21,202 bases of DNA, taken from the NCBI GenBank assembly GCA_900548905.1, contig URMK01000084.1:1-21202 (forward strand). Reading direction: 5' to 3'. The DNA comes from an uncultured Lachnospiraceae bacterium (GTDB lineage Bacteria > Bacillota > Clostridia > Lachnospirales > Lachnospiraceae). Positions 6,342 through 13,945 of the stretch are shown here, one piece after another. Position 1 is the first letter of the stretch. Each line of letters begins with the position of its first letter. A program made the position numbers and the translations under genes. The notes under the pieces were generated by a model, which saw only the letters and a program-made list of their open reading frames with translations, did no database searches and was not told where the DNA came from.

Positions 6342-7358
6342 ATGGCAATTTTAGTAACAGGCGGTGCCGGCTATATTGGCAGTCATACGGTAGTGGAACT
6401 GCAGAATGCAGGATATGAAGTGGTGGTTTTAGATAATCTCAGCAACTCCAGCGAGAAATCCCTGCAGCGTGTGGAAGCAATTACAGGAAAGCATGTGCCC
6501 TTTTATAAGGCGGATATTCTGGACAGGGCTGCCCTGCGTGAAATATTTGAAAAAGAAAATATTGATTCCTGTATTCATTTTGCAGGGCTGAAGGCAGTAG
6601 GAGAATCGGTTGCCAAGCCGTGGGAGTATTACGAAAATAATATAGCGGGAACATTGACTTTGGTGGATGAGATGCGTAAAGCGGGCGTGAAAAACATCAT
6701 TTTCTCTTCCTCCGCTACCGTTTACGGAGATCCGGCCTTCATTCCCATTACCGAGGAATGTCCCAAGGGGCAGTGCACCAACCCTTACGGCTGGACGAAA
6801 TCCATGCTGGAACAGATTCTTTCCGATATCCAGAAAGCGGATCCGGAATGGAATGTAGTCCTGCTTCGCTATTTCAACCCTATCGGCGCACATAAGAGCG
6901 GAACTATAGGGGAAAATCCCAACGGAATCCCCAACAACCTGATGCCTTATATTACACAGGTTGCGGTAGGAAAGCTGAAGGAGCTGAATGTATTCGGCAA
7001 TGATTATGATACCCCCGACGGTACCGGCGTGAGGGATTACATCCATGTGGTGGATTTGGCGAGAGGCCATGTCAAGGCACTGAAGAAAATCGAAGACAAG
7101 TCCGGTCTGAACATTTATAATCTGGGAACGGGCAAAGGTTACAGTGTTCTGGATATCGTAAAGAATTTTGAAGAAGCCACAGGCGTTACGATTCCTTATG
7201 TCATCAGAGAACGCCGCCCCGGGGATATCGCCACCTGTTATTCCGACGCAGGCAAAGCGGAAGCGGAGCTTGGCTGGAAGGCGGAATACGGCATTAAAGA
7301 GATGTGTGCCGATTCCTGGAAATGGCAGTCCCGGAATCCTAACGGCTATGATGACTAA
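6342..7358 (+). CDS. galE: UDP-glucose 4-epimerase
   Basis: A 338-residue protein, the standard GalE length. It has the NAD-binding TGGAGYIGS (residues 6-14), the DNLSNSS loop after strand 2, catalytic Ser124 in FSSSATVYG, and the Y149-x3-K153 pair in NPYGWTK. RYFNPIGAH and the late RRPGD segment are also typical. It interconverts UDP-glucose and UDP-galactose (or the N-acetyl forms) in the Leloir pathway and for surface glycans. AGGAG at about 6331-6335 supports ATG 6342. The gene upstream encodes a nucleotidyltransferase, but a palindromic repeat separates them, so co-transcription is possible rather than certain. Confidence 0.97.
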   Translation: MAILVTGGAGYIGSHTVVELQNAGYEVVVLDNLSNSSEKSLQRVEAITGKHVPFYKADILDRAALREIFEKENIDSCIHFAGLKAVGESVAKPWEYYENNIAGTLTLVDEMRKAGVKNIIFSSSATVYGDPAFIPITEECPKGQCTNPYGWTKSMLEQILSDIQKADPEWNVVLLRYFNPIGAHKSGTIGENPNGIPNNLMPYITQVAVGKLKELNVFGNDYDTPDGTGVRDYIHVVDLARGHVKALKKIEDKSGLNIYNLGTGKGYSVLDIVKNFEEATGVTIPYVIRERRPGDIATCYSDAGKAEAELGWKAEYGIKEMCADSWKWQSRNPNGYDD

Positions 7359-7426
7359 ATATACTGTTTGGTATTCCCGTAAAGGATCCGGCTGAGTGAC
7401 ACGGCACGTTTGGAATGCGTATACAT

Positions 7427-7475
7427 AAGGGACAGGGTATCCTGGTTTAAATTACCGGAAGACCCTGTCCCTTTT
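7427..7475 (+). terminator. Terminator after galE
   Basis: GGGACAGGGT (7429-7438) pairs perfectly with ACCCTGTCCC (7462-7471), extended by AA/TT, and is followed by TTTT (7472-7475). Confidence 0.8.
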
Positions 7476-7502
7476 GTAATTGAGATGCGGGAGGTTCTGT
7501 AG

Positions 7503-7585
7503 TACACTGAAGATATGGGTCCGTTAAGATTTTTGTAAGAATTCCCGTCGGAAGTTCGTAAGACATCTGCATTACACTGAGGATA
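7503..7585 (+). promoter_or_regulatory. Repeated motifs upstream of the response regulator gene
   Basis: TACACTGAAGATA (7503-7515) and TACACTGAGGATA (7573-7585) are direct repeats differing at one base, 70 bases apart. Between them lie TTAAG (7524-7528) and GTAAG (7535-7539), 11 bases apart, and another GTAAG (7558-7562). OmpR-family regulators commonly bind direct repeats with 10-11 base spacing, so autoregulation is inferred. No clear -35/-10 pair was seen. Confidence 0.35.
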
Positions 7586-7610
7586 AGCTCAAAGGAGGAA
7601 CTGACCGGAT

Positions 7611-8309
7611 ATGAATGAATGTATATTGGTGGTGGATGATGACAGGGAAATTGTGAAGGCCATCGCCATTGTGTTGGAGAAAGAAGGCTACAGGGTTTTG
7701 CGGGCCTATGACGGCATGGAGGCGCTGGATATTCTGGCAGGAGGCCATGTGCAGCTGCTTATTATTGATGTGATGATGCCCCGTCTGGACGGTCTGTCGG
7801 CGGTGATGCGGATACGGGAAAAAAGGAATCTGCCCATTATTGTGCTCAGTGCCAAAAGCGAAGATTCGGATAAAATACTGGGGCTGTCCATGGGGGCGGA
7901 TGATTATGTGACAAAACCCTATAATCCCCAGGAACTGGCGGCCCGCGTAAAAAGCCAGCTGCGCCGTTATACGAGTCTCGGGGACATCCATGCTTCGGAG
8001 CAGACGGAAGAACTGACGAATGGCAGGCTGCTGTTCCGCACCGATGAACGGATCCTGTATGCGGACGGGGAAGCGGTTAAGCTTACAGCTACCGAAACAA
8101 AAATCATGGAGCTTTTCATGCGTAATCTGGGGAGAGTGTTTCCCGCGGAAGAGATCTACCGGCGCGTATGGGAAGAAGATGCGTTTGCCCCGGAAAACAC
8201 AGTTATGGTACATATCCGCCGTATCCGCGAAAAAATCGAGTTGAATCCGAAGGAGCCAGAATATTTAAAGGTGGTATGGGGAATTGGATACAAAATGGAA
8301 AAAAAATAA
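7611..8309 (+). CDS. OmpR/PhoB-family response regulator
   Basis: A 232-residue regulator. The receiver domain (1-120) has the acidic pocket D9-D11, phospho-acceptor Asp53 (LLIIDVMMP), Ser80 in the Thr/Ser position and Lys102 (YVTKPY). The C-terminal winged-helix DNA-binding domain (about 130-230) has LTATETKIMELFMRN and the recognition region ENTVMVHIRRIREKIE. Ribosome site AAAGGAGG (7591-7597). The stop codon overlaps the start of the histidine kinase gene by 26 bases, so the pair is translationally linked and acts as one two-component system. The target genes are unknown; the acetyltransferase downstream is a candidate by proximity only. Confidence 0.95.
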   Translation: MNECILVVDDDREIVKAIAIVLEKEGYRVLRAYDGMEALDILAGGHVQLLIIDVMMPRLDGLSAVMRIREKRNLPIIVLSAKSEDSDKILGLSMGADDYVTKPYNPQELAARVKSQLRRYTSLGDIHASEQTEELTNGRLLFRTDERILYADGEAVKLTATETKIMELFMRNLGRVFPAEEIYRRVWEEDAFAPENTVMVHIRRIREKIELNPKEPEYLKVVWGIGYKMEKK

Positions 8310-10752
8310 AAGATGGATTGGAGCAGTCACTTTTTTTCTGGGAATCACCCTTCTTCTGGGGGATATCCTGCAGGTGACAGGCATGATTGCCGGAGGTATC
8401 ACGGTTGAGGATATCCGGGACTCCATGCAGTCAGATTATCAGAAAACTTCTTCCTTCCGGTTTTATATGGAAGGTTATCTGGAGGATTTCCTTTCTATGG
8501 CTTCCGGAGGAGAGGTTGGTTTTTCCTGGAATAATGACAGCCGCACAAGAGGGATATCCTACAGCAGCTATTATGGACAGGAAGCCTATGGATACGCAGG
8601 AGACGGGAACGTCATGGTTTTTGGGATCCAAGGCAATGCGGGTAACACAGTCTCATCCGTTGTGACAGTAACAGCGGAGGCTGAAGCTTCAGAGAATGTG
8701 GCGGATGAAGTGTCTACGGAACAATCCGCGTGGGAAGGAACCGTGACAGAGGGCTCATCGGATCAGGCGGAACAGGAAGGGGCGGATACGGTGCAGCAGT
8801 CTTACTCGCAGAGCGATGCTTCCAGCTCCGTGGATGTTGCGGAATCCTCCATGAGTTCCCAAGAAGATAAACGACAGGCGGCCGATGAAGCCCATGAAAT
8901 GCTGAAGGGCTGCAAGAACCTTCTGTATACCATTACTTATCAGGATAAAGAACTGTACAGCAATGCGGACGGCATGCTCCTGGACGGAGAGAGCCGGATC
9001 CTCCCCGACGGTTACAATTTTCTTCTCTATTTTGACGGTAACAGGGTATATATGCAGAAGGATGGAAAAGAAATAGACATCTATGGAAATGGCCTGTACA
9101 CGGACGACGGAAGCTGGTTTGTGCCCGGTTATGAGAATTTCCCCGTGGATGAAAAATATAAGGATGCCAGGATTACCATTGCCGCAGTCAGGGATCCCCT
9201 GCAATATACGGTTGCGGTATACGGCGGCGGCTATACTTATTATACCGGCGGAAACCGGCTGTATCAGATCGTGAGTGGGATGCAGGATACAAAGGCTTCG
9301 CTGTATCTGGCTTTCTGGCTTCTTATGGTGTCGCTTTTCCTTTTGATCATCGGCATTCTTTTCCGGAAGGACAGCAGGGAAGCAGGGCGGAAGCTGGCCC
9401 TTATTACCGGAAAGCTATGGTATGAAGTAAAGGTGCTGGCAGTACTGGTACCTGTCGGTTTTCTGCTGTATTACCTGGCTCCGGCATTCCGTAATCTTCA
9501 TGACGCCGGGCTGCATCCGGATATTTATTATCAATATACCATATACCAGCTGCGGCCCCTTATCCTTGCGGTATTTTGGCTTATCTGGCTGGCAGTGAAT
9601 GATACCAGGCAAAACAGCCGGGTTTGGAAAAACAGTCTCCTTGTGAGAATCCACCGCAGCCTGTCTGTAAAAGAACTGGAATATCCCTTCCAGAAGCGGA
9701 TGGTGAGAAGATTCCGGAAGCTGCCGGTGGTAACCGGCGGAATGGTTATACTGCTTGCAGCGGTAATGATTATCCTGGCAAAAGATACGGCTTTTGGAGC
9801 CTTTACCGGTGTCGTTATGTGGAGCATGACGATTCTGGCAGTATTGGTCACGGCGGTAACACAGGCCGTATACATCCATTCCCTGCGGCGGGATACCAGG
9901 GACATAGGAGATTTGATAGACCAGATATATGCTGTCCGCGAAGGGGATATGGAAGCCCCGTTACATCTGCCCGGAGATTCCGATCTGCATGACGCCGTTA
10001 CCTGTATGAATGAGATCCGGGAAGGCATGAAGGAAGCGATAGATGAGCAGGTCCGCAGCGAACGGATGAAGGTGGAACTTATCGCCAACGTTTCCCATGA
10101 CATTAAAACGCCTCTGACCTCCATCATCAGTTACGTGGAACTTCTCAAGGAGGAGGAAGAGCTTCCGGAGCACGTACAGGATTATGTATCCATCCTGGAA
10201 AGCAAATCCCAGCGGCTGAAAACTATGGTACAGGATGTGTTTGAAGTGAGTAAGGCCGCATCCGGGGAACTGCCTGTGAAGCTGGAGACGATCGATTTTG
10301 CCAAGCTGCTGCGGCAGACGCTGGCAGATATGGAAGAAGTAATTAAGGATGCCAAGGTGACGGTAAGGCCGCAGATCCCCGAGGAAGAGCGGTTTATCCG
10401 GGCGGACGGGCAGCGGATGTACCGGGTTTTCCAGAACCTGATCCAGAATGCCCTGCAATATTCCCTGGACGGTTCACGGGTCTATATATCTCTGGAAGAA
10501 AAGGAAGGTCTGCTCACGGCCAGTGTAACCAACACCTCGGCGGTGGAGCTTTCCGGTGATATTGATTACACAGCCCGGTTTACCCGGGGGGACAGCAGCC
10601 GTACCGACGGCGGAAGCGGCCTGGGCCTATCCATAGCGAGAAGTTTTACGGAGGCCTGCCAGGGAAACTTCCGCATAGAAATACGGGCGGATTTGTTTAC
10701 CGCTTATGTGGAATTCCGGGAAACGCATGAGCAGGAAAAGGAAGTGCTGTGA
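8284..10752 (+). CDS. Membrane sensor histidine kinase with large external domain
   Basis: 822 residues, long for a sensor kinase. Predicted layout: basic N-terminus, TM1 (about 11-33), external region (34-335) with a Ser/Glu/Gln-rich low-complexity stretch (about 128-195), then hydrophobic segments near 339-360, 382-402, 421-438, 484-500 and 505-532. A HAMP-like linker follows, then HisKA with H605 (NVSHDIKTPLTS), N box (FQNLIQNALQ, N722) and G box (DGGSGLGLS, 776-783). The start is TTG 8284: the next in-frame Met would lie behind TM1, an in-frame stop lies at 8266, and AGGTGG (8269-8274) is correctly placed. It overlaps the regulator gene by 26 bases, its evident partner. The extra membrane helices between sensor and kinase suggest signal input from the membrane or envelope; the ligand is unknown. 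Confidence 0.93.
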   Translation: MDTKWKKNKRWIGAVTFFLGITLLLGDILQVTGMIAGGITVEDIRDSMQSDYQKTSSFRFYMEGYLEDFLSMASGGEVGFSWNNDSRTRGISYSSYYGQEAYGYAGDGNVMVFGIQGNAGNTVSSVVTVTAEAEASENVADEVSTEQSAWEGTVTEGSSDQAEQEGADTVQQSYSQSDASSSVDVAESSMSSQEDKRQAADEAHEMLKGCKNLLYTITYQDKELYSNADGMLLDGESRILPDGYNFLLYFDGNRVYMQKDGKEIDIYGNGLYTDDGSWFVPGYENFPVDEKYKDARITIAAVRDPLQYTVAVYGGGYTYYTGGNRLYQIVSGMQDTKASLYLAFWLLMVSLFLLIIGILFRKDSREAGRKLALITGKLWYEVKVLAVLVPVGFLLYYLAPAFRNLHDAGLHPDIYYQYTIYQLRPLILAVFWLIWLAVNDTRQNSRVWKNSLLVRIHRSLSVKELEYPFQKRMVRRFRKLPVVTGGMVILLAAVMIILAKDTAFGAFTGVVMWSMTILAVLVTAVTQAVYIHSLRRDTRDIGDLIDQIYAVREGDMEAPLHLPGDSDLHDAVTCMNEIREGMKEAIDEQVRSERMKVELIANVSHDIKTPLTSIISYVELLKEEEELPEHVQDYVSILESKSQRLKTMVQDVFEVSKAASGELPVKLETIDFAKLLRQTLADMEEVIKDAKVTVRPQIPEEERFIRADGQRMYRVFQNLIQNALQYSLDGSRVYISLEEKEGLLTASVTNTSAVELSGDIDYTARFTRGDSSRTDGGSGLGLSIARSFTEACQGNFRIEIRADLFTAYVEFRETHEQEKEVL

Positions 10753-10810
10753 CAGACATTCCGGTACACGGTTCCGGAAAGAAGAAAAAAATGGAGAAGG
10801 AGCAACTTTT

Positions 10811-11392
10811 ATGACAGAAAAAGAAAAATCATATGCCGAAATGCTATACCAGCCCGGCGACCCTGAATTGGCGGCAGACCGAGACATAACGGTAAAGAAG
10901 CTGCACGACTATAACCACATTCACCCTCTTGACCGCGATGCGCGTCAGGCCGCCATACGGGAAATTTTAGGCGGCGCAGGCAAAAACTGCGTGGTGGAGC
11001 AGCCGATCTTCTGTACCTATGGATACAACACTACGGTGGGAGATAACTTTTTCATGAATGTCAATGGCAAGCTCATGGACAGCGGAAAGATTACTATCGG
11101 AAACAATGTGTTTATCGCGCCTGACGTATGCATCGTAACGGAAGAGCATGCCATGGATGTGGCACAGCGGCTGGAAGGGCTTGAATATACCCATCCGGTT
11201 ACCATCGGTGACAACGTATGGATTTGCACGGGAGCTATTGTGCTGCCCGGCGTAACCATTGGTGCCAACAGCGTAATCGGTGCGGGCAGTGTGGTTACGA
11301 AAGATATTCCGCCGAACAGCCTGGCAGTGGGGAACCCCTGCAGAGTGATCCGTCAGACGACGGAGGAGGGAAGCACTGGCGATACCCTTTAA
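10811..11392 (+). CDS. Sugar O-acetyltransferase (maltose/galactoside acetyltransferase family)
   Basis: 193 residues, typical of Maa/LacA/NodL proteins. The N-terminal cap has YAEMLYQPGDPEL, the hallmark of the maltose acetyltransferase domain. A left-handed beta-helix of hexapeptide repeats follows (about 72-180: VGDNFFMNVNG, ITIGNNVFIAP, VTIGDNVWICTGAIVLPGVTIGANSVIGAGSVVTKDIP). H113 in EEHAMD is the catalytic His of the family's AHPxD-like motif, slightly altered here. The enzyme transfers acetyl from acetyl-CoA to a hydroxyl of a sugar; the true acceptor is uncertain. AAGGAG (10797-10802) supports ATG 10811, 58 bases after the kinase stop with no terminator between, so read-through from the two-component operon is possible. 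Confidence 0.93.
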   Translation: MTEKEKSYAEMLYQPGDPELAADRDITVKKLHDYNHIHPLDRDARQAAIREILGGAGKNCVVEQPIFCTYGYNTTVGDNFFMNVNGKLMDSGKITIGNNVFIAPDVCIVTEEHAMDVAQRLEGLEYTHPVTIGDNVWICTGAIVLPGVTIGANSVIGAGSVVTKDIPPNSLAVGNPCRVIRQTTEEGSTGDTL

Positions 11393-11460
11393 TCCATTGG
11401 CCCGTCCACACGGATCCTCTTACGCCGTATAAGAATGGAAACGGCTGTCCTGCGGATAGC

Positions 11461-11505
11461 AGACCCAAAAAAACTGGCCGGAAGCCTTCCGCCAGTTTTT
11501 GGTCT
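11461..11505. terminator. Bidirectional terminator between convergent genes
   Basis: AAAAACTGGCCGGAAG and CTTCCGCCAGTTTTT pair with one bulged C, with A and T runs on the two sides. AGACC/GGTCT extends the base. It serves the acetyltransferase on the plus strand and the TrhA-like gene ending at 11519 on the minus strand. Confidence 0.85.
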
Positions 11506-11518
11506 GTTATCCGTACTT

Positions 11519-12169
11519 TTATGCCACATACTTAAACATAAAGATAAAATGGCAGATACTTCCGCCCATCACAAACAGATGAAAGATTTCATGGGAACCG
11601 AAATATTTATGCCTGGAATTAAAAATAGGGAGCTTTAATGCATAAATAATACCGCCTATTGTATAAATCATCCCGCCTGCCAGCAGCCAGATAAATGCAG
11701 CCCTGGGAAGGGTGTTCCACAACTGGCCGAAAACAGCCACGCATATCCAGCCCATTGCTATATAGATGACGGAAGAAAACCATTTGGGACAGGTAATCCA
11801 AACGGCTTTTATGGTCATACCAAGAATTGCCACCCCCCAGACAACAGCCAGCAGAGTGTAACCCAGCTTACCGCCCAGGACAACCAGACAGATGGGGGTA
11901 TAAGAACCGGCTATCAGGACAAAAATCATCATATGGTCAATTTTACGGAAAACACGCAGGATACGTCCGCCCACATTAATGGAATGATAGGTTGCGCTTG
12001 CTCCGTAAAGCAGAATCATGCTGGCGATAAATACCATCATAGCCGCGAATACCTCGGGCTGATTGGATAATACAGCTTTTATCAGCAGGGGAGTGGATGC
12101 GATGATTGCCATCATCATGCCGATGAAATGGGTAATTGCACTCCCGGGTTCTCTTATTGTTACACTCAT
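11519..12169 (-). CDS. Hemolysin III / TrhA-family (PAQR-like) membrane protein
   Basis: 216 residues with seven predicted membrane helices, the standard size of the bacterial hemolysin III family. The conserved polar residues are visible: H14, S58-x3-H62 (SATYH), D78 (KIDHMMIF), and the C-terminal H193-x3-H197 (GSHEIFH) with H207. In the PAQR superfamily such Asp/His residues bind zinc inside the bundle. Despite the family name, haemolysis is not established for most members; roles in membrane lipid or energy homeostasis have been proposed. AAGGAGG precedes the ATG on the minus strand, and a promoter lies at 12250-12278. It is convergent with the acetyltransferase gene and shares its terminator. 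Confidence 0.92.
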   Translation of the reverse strand: MSVTIREPGSAITHFIGMMMAIIASTPLLIKAVLSNQPEVFAAMMVFIASMILLYGASATYHSINVGGRILRVFRKIDHMMIFVLIAGSYTPICLVVLGGKLGYTLLAVVWGVAILGMTIKAVWITCPKWFSSVIYIAMGWICVAVFGQLWNTLPRAAFIWLLAGGMIYTIGGIIYALKLPIFNSRHKYFGSHEIFHLFVMGGSICHFIFMFKYVA

Positions 12170-12215
12170 AATAAATGCCTCCTTGCTCTAGCTGAAAGAT
12201 AAAGTAAAATGTATC

Positions 12216-12236
12216 ACGTAGTTATGAAAACTATGT
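12216..12236. promoter_or_regulatory. Imperfect palindrome in the TrhA-like gene leader
   Basis: ACGTAGTT-atgaa-AACTATGT: arms of eight with one mismatch. It lies about 15-35 bases downstream of the minus-strand -10 box, where a bound repressor would block transcription. No regulator is identified. Confidence 0.35.
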
Positions 12237-12249
12237 TATATATATTATG

Positions 12250-12278
12250 ATACTACAGCATATTATTTCGAGTGTCAA
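12250..12278 (-). promoter_or_regulatory. Sigma-A promoter of the TrhA-like gene
   Basis: On the minus strand, TTGACA (12278-12273), a 17-base spacer and TAGTAT (12255-12250), about 80 bases before the start codon. Confidence 0.75.
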
Positions 12279-12289
12279 TAAAAATATAC

Positions 12290-12310
12290 AAAATCCTGAC
12301 GGGATTTTTT
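12290..12310. terminator. Small hairpin with A/T tails, possible terminator
   Basis: AAAATCC (12290-12296) pairs with GGATTTT (12302-12308) across a 5-base loop, flanked by T6 on the plus strand. It could stop minus-strand transcription from the small gene at 12445-12711, but the stem is weak. Confidence 0.3.
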
Positions 12311-12444
12311 CTCAAGAATAAAGAGAGGATAACGAGTCCTTTTCAAGGGATAACCCAATATAAAAATAAGGAACAGAGTCTGGACAGGAGGGCGGCAGCC
12401 GGACCGTCAGCAGTTATGCATACGGATCCGCAGCCGCTCTGTGC

Positions 12445-12711
12445 CTAATCCTCTTCGATCACATGTATTTCAAGAAAATCGAAGTCAATCTGTTCCACGA
12501 AGTTGTCCGGGGTAAACCGGGCCTTACTGTGTTTCTTAAAATCCTGCACAGTTACATCCAGCCACATGGGTTTCCCCAAATCAAACTGATAGCAGATTTC
12601 ATCCAGCGCATGGAAAACCTTATGGGTTCTGGTGTCATCGGAATCGTCACAGATAACGGTATCCTTCAGCATGCGATTGTCTTTAAATATTTTTGCCCAC
12701 ATTCGGAACAT
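12445..12711 (-). CDS. Conserved small acidic protein of unknown function
   Basis: 88 residues, no signal peptide or membrane segment. The sequence is acidic at both ends (DDSDDTRTH; FLEIHVIEED) with a middle segment FHALDEICYQFDLGKPMWLD. Similar short proteins occur in Lachnospiraceae genomes as far as I recall, always without a function. I chose ATG 12711 because AAGGGG (12725-12720) is 8 bases upstream; a GTG at 12720 overlaps that ribosome site, and a later ATG at 12702 is also possible. It stands alone on the minus strand, about 275 bases beyond the TrhA-like gene start, with a stem-loop just upstream (12738-12768). Confidence 0.75.
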   Translation of the reverse strand: MFRMWAKIFKDNRMLKDTVICDDSDDTRTHKVFHALDEICYQFDLGKPMWLDVTVQDFKKHSKARFTPDNFVEQIDFDFLEIHVIEED

Positions 12712-12737
12712 AGGTAACACCCCTTGTCATTAGAATC

Positions 12738-12768
12738 CGGATGCCATGCGGCAACGCTTCAGCATCCG
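12738..12768 (-). promoter_or_regulatory. Stem-loop in the leader of the small unknown gene
   Basis: CGGATGC (12738-12744) and GCATCCG (12762-12768) pair perfectly, with an inner GCG/CGC pair in the loop. It lies 12 bases upstream of the minus-strand ribosome site. No T tract follows, so it is not a terminator. Confidence 0.4.
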
Positions 12769-12873
12769 AGTAAGCATAGTGTAGCTGAAAACAGATAAAA
12801 ACGCAATAGTCGTCCTGCCCGTGAGTTTCCGATATGCAGCATAAAGATAACCCAAGGCGCATATTATAGTTTT

Positions 12874-12904
12874 GCGGGTGTTTTTCCGGAGACACCGGCT
12901 TTTT
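12874..12904 (+). terminator. Orphan terminator-like hairpin
   Basis: GCGGGTGT (12874-12881) and ACACCGGC (12892-12899) pair with one mismatch and run into TTTTT (12900-12904). No plus-strand gene lies upstream of it, so what it terminates is unclear. Confidence 0.4.
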
Positions 12905-12938
12905 CGCGATAAGGAAGAAATTAGATAACCGGCCGGAA

Positions 12939-12957
12939 GGCCTGCGCATTGACTGCG
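12939..12957. repeat. Partial copy of the inner repeat motif
   Basis: GGCCTGCGCATTGACTGCG matches 17316-17334 in the large palindromic element at 18 of 19 bases. The terminal GTAAC...CTGAAC repeats are absent, so it is a fragment or a shared module. Confidence 0.55.
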
Positions 12958-12963
12958 AAACGT

Positions 12964-12996
12964 AAAAAAGCCCCCGTTTCTTGCAGTGGGGGCTTT
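12964..12996 (-). terminator. Strong hairpin with T run on the minus strand
   Basis: AAAGCCCCC (12967-12975) and GGGGGCTTT (12988-12996) pair perfectly. Read on the minus strand the stem is followed by six T. It lies between two divergent genes, so it would stop an unannotated minus-strand RNA starting around 13000-13060, or shield the small gene. Confidence 0.55.
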
Positions 12997-13040
12997 GATT
13001 ATTAATTTTCTGTAAAATATCCATGTTTGCGATAAATCTA

Positions 13041-13049
13041 TGGTATAAT
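13041..13049 (+). promoter_or_regulatory. Extended -10 promoter of the alarmone synthetase gene
   Basis: TGg-TATAAT (13041-13049), 35 bases before the likely ATG. The expected -35 position (about 13021-13026) has no match to TTGACA, as is common with extended -10 promoters. Confidence 0.55.
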
Positions 13050-13083
13050 AAACCTGTAAAAAGTTAAATTGAGGATGAAGAAA

Positions 13084-13731
13084 ATGGAATATGTGGCAGA
13101 TAATGATAACCAGGTGGACAGCTGGCAGGAGGTCACCCTGGTCTATAATGCGGCATTAAAGCAGATTAATACAAAGCTGGAAATCCTGAACGATGAATTC
13201 CAGCATGTGCATCGTTATAATCCTATTGAGCACATTAAATCCCGCATGAAAACCTCGGAAAGCATTGTTAAGAAGCTGAAGCGTTACGGCTATGAATCCA
13301 CCATCGAAAATATGGTGAAATATATTAATGATATAGCGGGGATCCGTGTTATCTGTTCCTTTACGTCCGATATCTACCGGATAGCGGATATGATAAGGAA
13401 CCAGAATGATATCAAGGTGATTTCCGTAAAGGACTACATGAAGCATCCCAAAGCCAGCGGCTATAAGAGCTATCATATGCTTGTTACGGTTCCTGTATTT
13501 TTGTCGGATCGGATCGTGGAGGTCAAGGTGGAAATCCAGATACGGACGGTTGCCATGGATTTCTGGGCCAGTCTGGAACATAAGATTAATTACAAGTTTG
13601 AAGGGAATGCGCCCCAGCATATCAAGACGGAGCTTGTGGAATGCGCGAGAATGGTATCGGATCTGGATGCAAGAATGCTGTCTTTGAATGAGGAGATTCT
13701 CAGCTTGAGCGGGGAAAAGGATACAGATTAA
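13084..13731 (+). CDS. relQ: Small alarmone synthetase, RelQ-like (p)ppGpp synthetase
   Basis: 215 residues, close to the roughly 210 of RelQ/YjbM. Only the RelA/SpoT synthetase domain is present; the HD hydrolase and the C-terminal regulatory domains of long Rel are absent. Motifs: SRMKTSESIVKKLKR (53-67, ATP binding), DIAGIRV (83-89), GYKSYH (126-131, GTP site), VEIQIRT (149-155) and FWASLEHK (160-167). The enzyme transfers pyrophosphate from ATP to GDP/GTP to make the stringent-response alarmone, usually under transcriptional control by cell-wall or other stress. I prefer ATG 13084 with GAGG at 13071-13074; ATG 13075 and TTG 13069 are alternatives. It is a single-gene unit with its own promoter and terminator. 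Confidence 0.92.
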   Translation: MEYVADNDNQVDSWQEVTLVYNAALKQINTKLEILNDEFQHVHRYNPIEHIKSRMKTSESIVKKLKRYGYESTIENMVKYINDIAGIRVICSFTSDIYRIADMIRNQNDIKVISVKDYMKHPKASGYKSYHMLVTVPVFLSDRIVEVKVEIQIRTVAMDFWASLEHKINYKFEGNAPQHIKTELVECARMVSDLDARMLSLNEEILSLSGEKDTD

Positions 13732-13764
13732 TAGGATAAAAAAGTAATATGCGTTGGTAAGAGA

Positions 13765-13806
13765 AGCTGTGTAAGACTGAAAAGTTCGGTCTTATATGGC
13801 TTTTTT
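13765..13806 (+). terminator. Terminator after the alarmone synthetase gene
   Basis: Arms 13765-13781 and 13785-13801 pair over 17 positions with several G-U pairs and no mismatch, around a 3-base loop, followed by T6 (13801-13806). Confidence 0.88.
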
Positions 13807-13839
13807 ATCCCCTTTCCATACGCTTATAAAATGAGGAGT

Positions 13840-13864
13840 GCCCCGATGCTAAAAGCACCGGGGC
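13840..13864. other. GC-rich hairpin with mini-reading frames
   Basis: GCCCCGATGC (13840-13849) and GCACCGGGGC (13855-13864) pair with one mismatch that becomes G-U on the minus strand. GAGGAG (13833-13838) precedes ATG 13846, giving an 8-codon frame (MLKAPGLL, stop 13870-13872) whose stop overlaps ATG 13869 (MKKFIYVC, stop 13893-13895). No evidence shows these are translated. Confidence 0.35.
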
Positions 13865-13882
13865 TATTATGAAAAAATTTAT

Positions 13883-13945
13883 CTATGTTTGCTAATGGAT
13901 TGTTACGTTTGTTTCTCTTGAACTTATGAACATAGTATAACAATC
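13883..13945 (+). other. Interleaved complementary segments, possible pseudoknot
   Basis: CTATGTT (13883-13889) is complementary to AACATAG (13929-13935), and GATTGTTA (13898-13905) to TAACAATC (13938-13945). The two pairs are interleaved, as in an H-type pseudoknot. The rest of 13946-14100 is AT-rich with repeated TATGAA and no recognisable gene. Confidence 0.35.

Noticed and set aside
11435..11638. 67-codon plus-strand frame after the acetyltransferase
   Set aside because: It runs through the bidirectional terminator and into the TrhA-like gene on the other strand.
13831..13872. 13-codon frame MRSAPMLKAPGLL from ATG 13831
   Set aside because: No ribosome site before this ATG; it overlaps a hairpin. 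The nested 8-codon frame with GAGGAG is more plausible but also unproven, so neither is listed as a gene.
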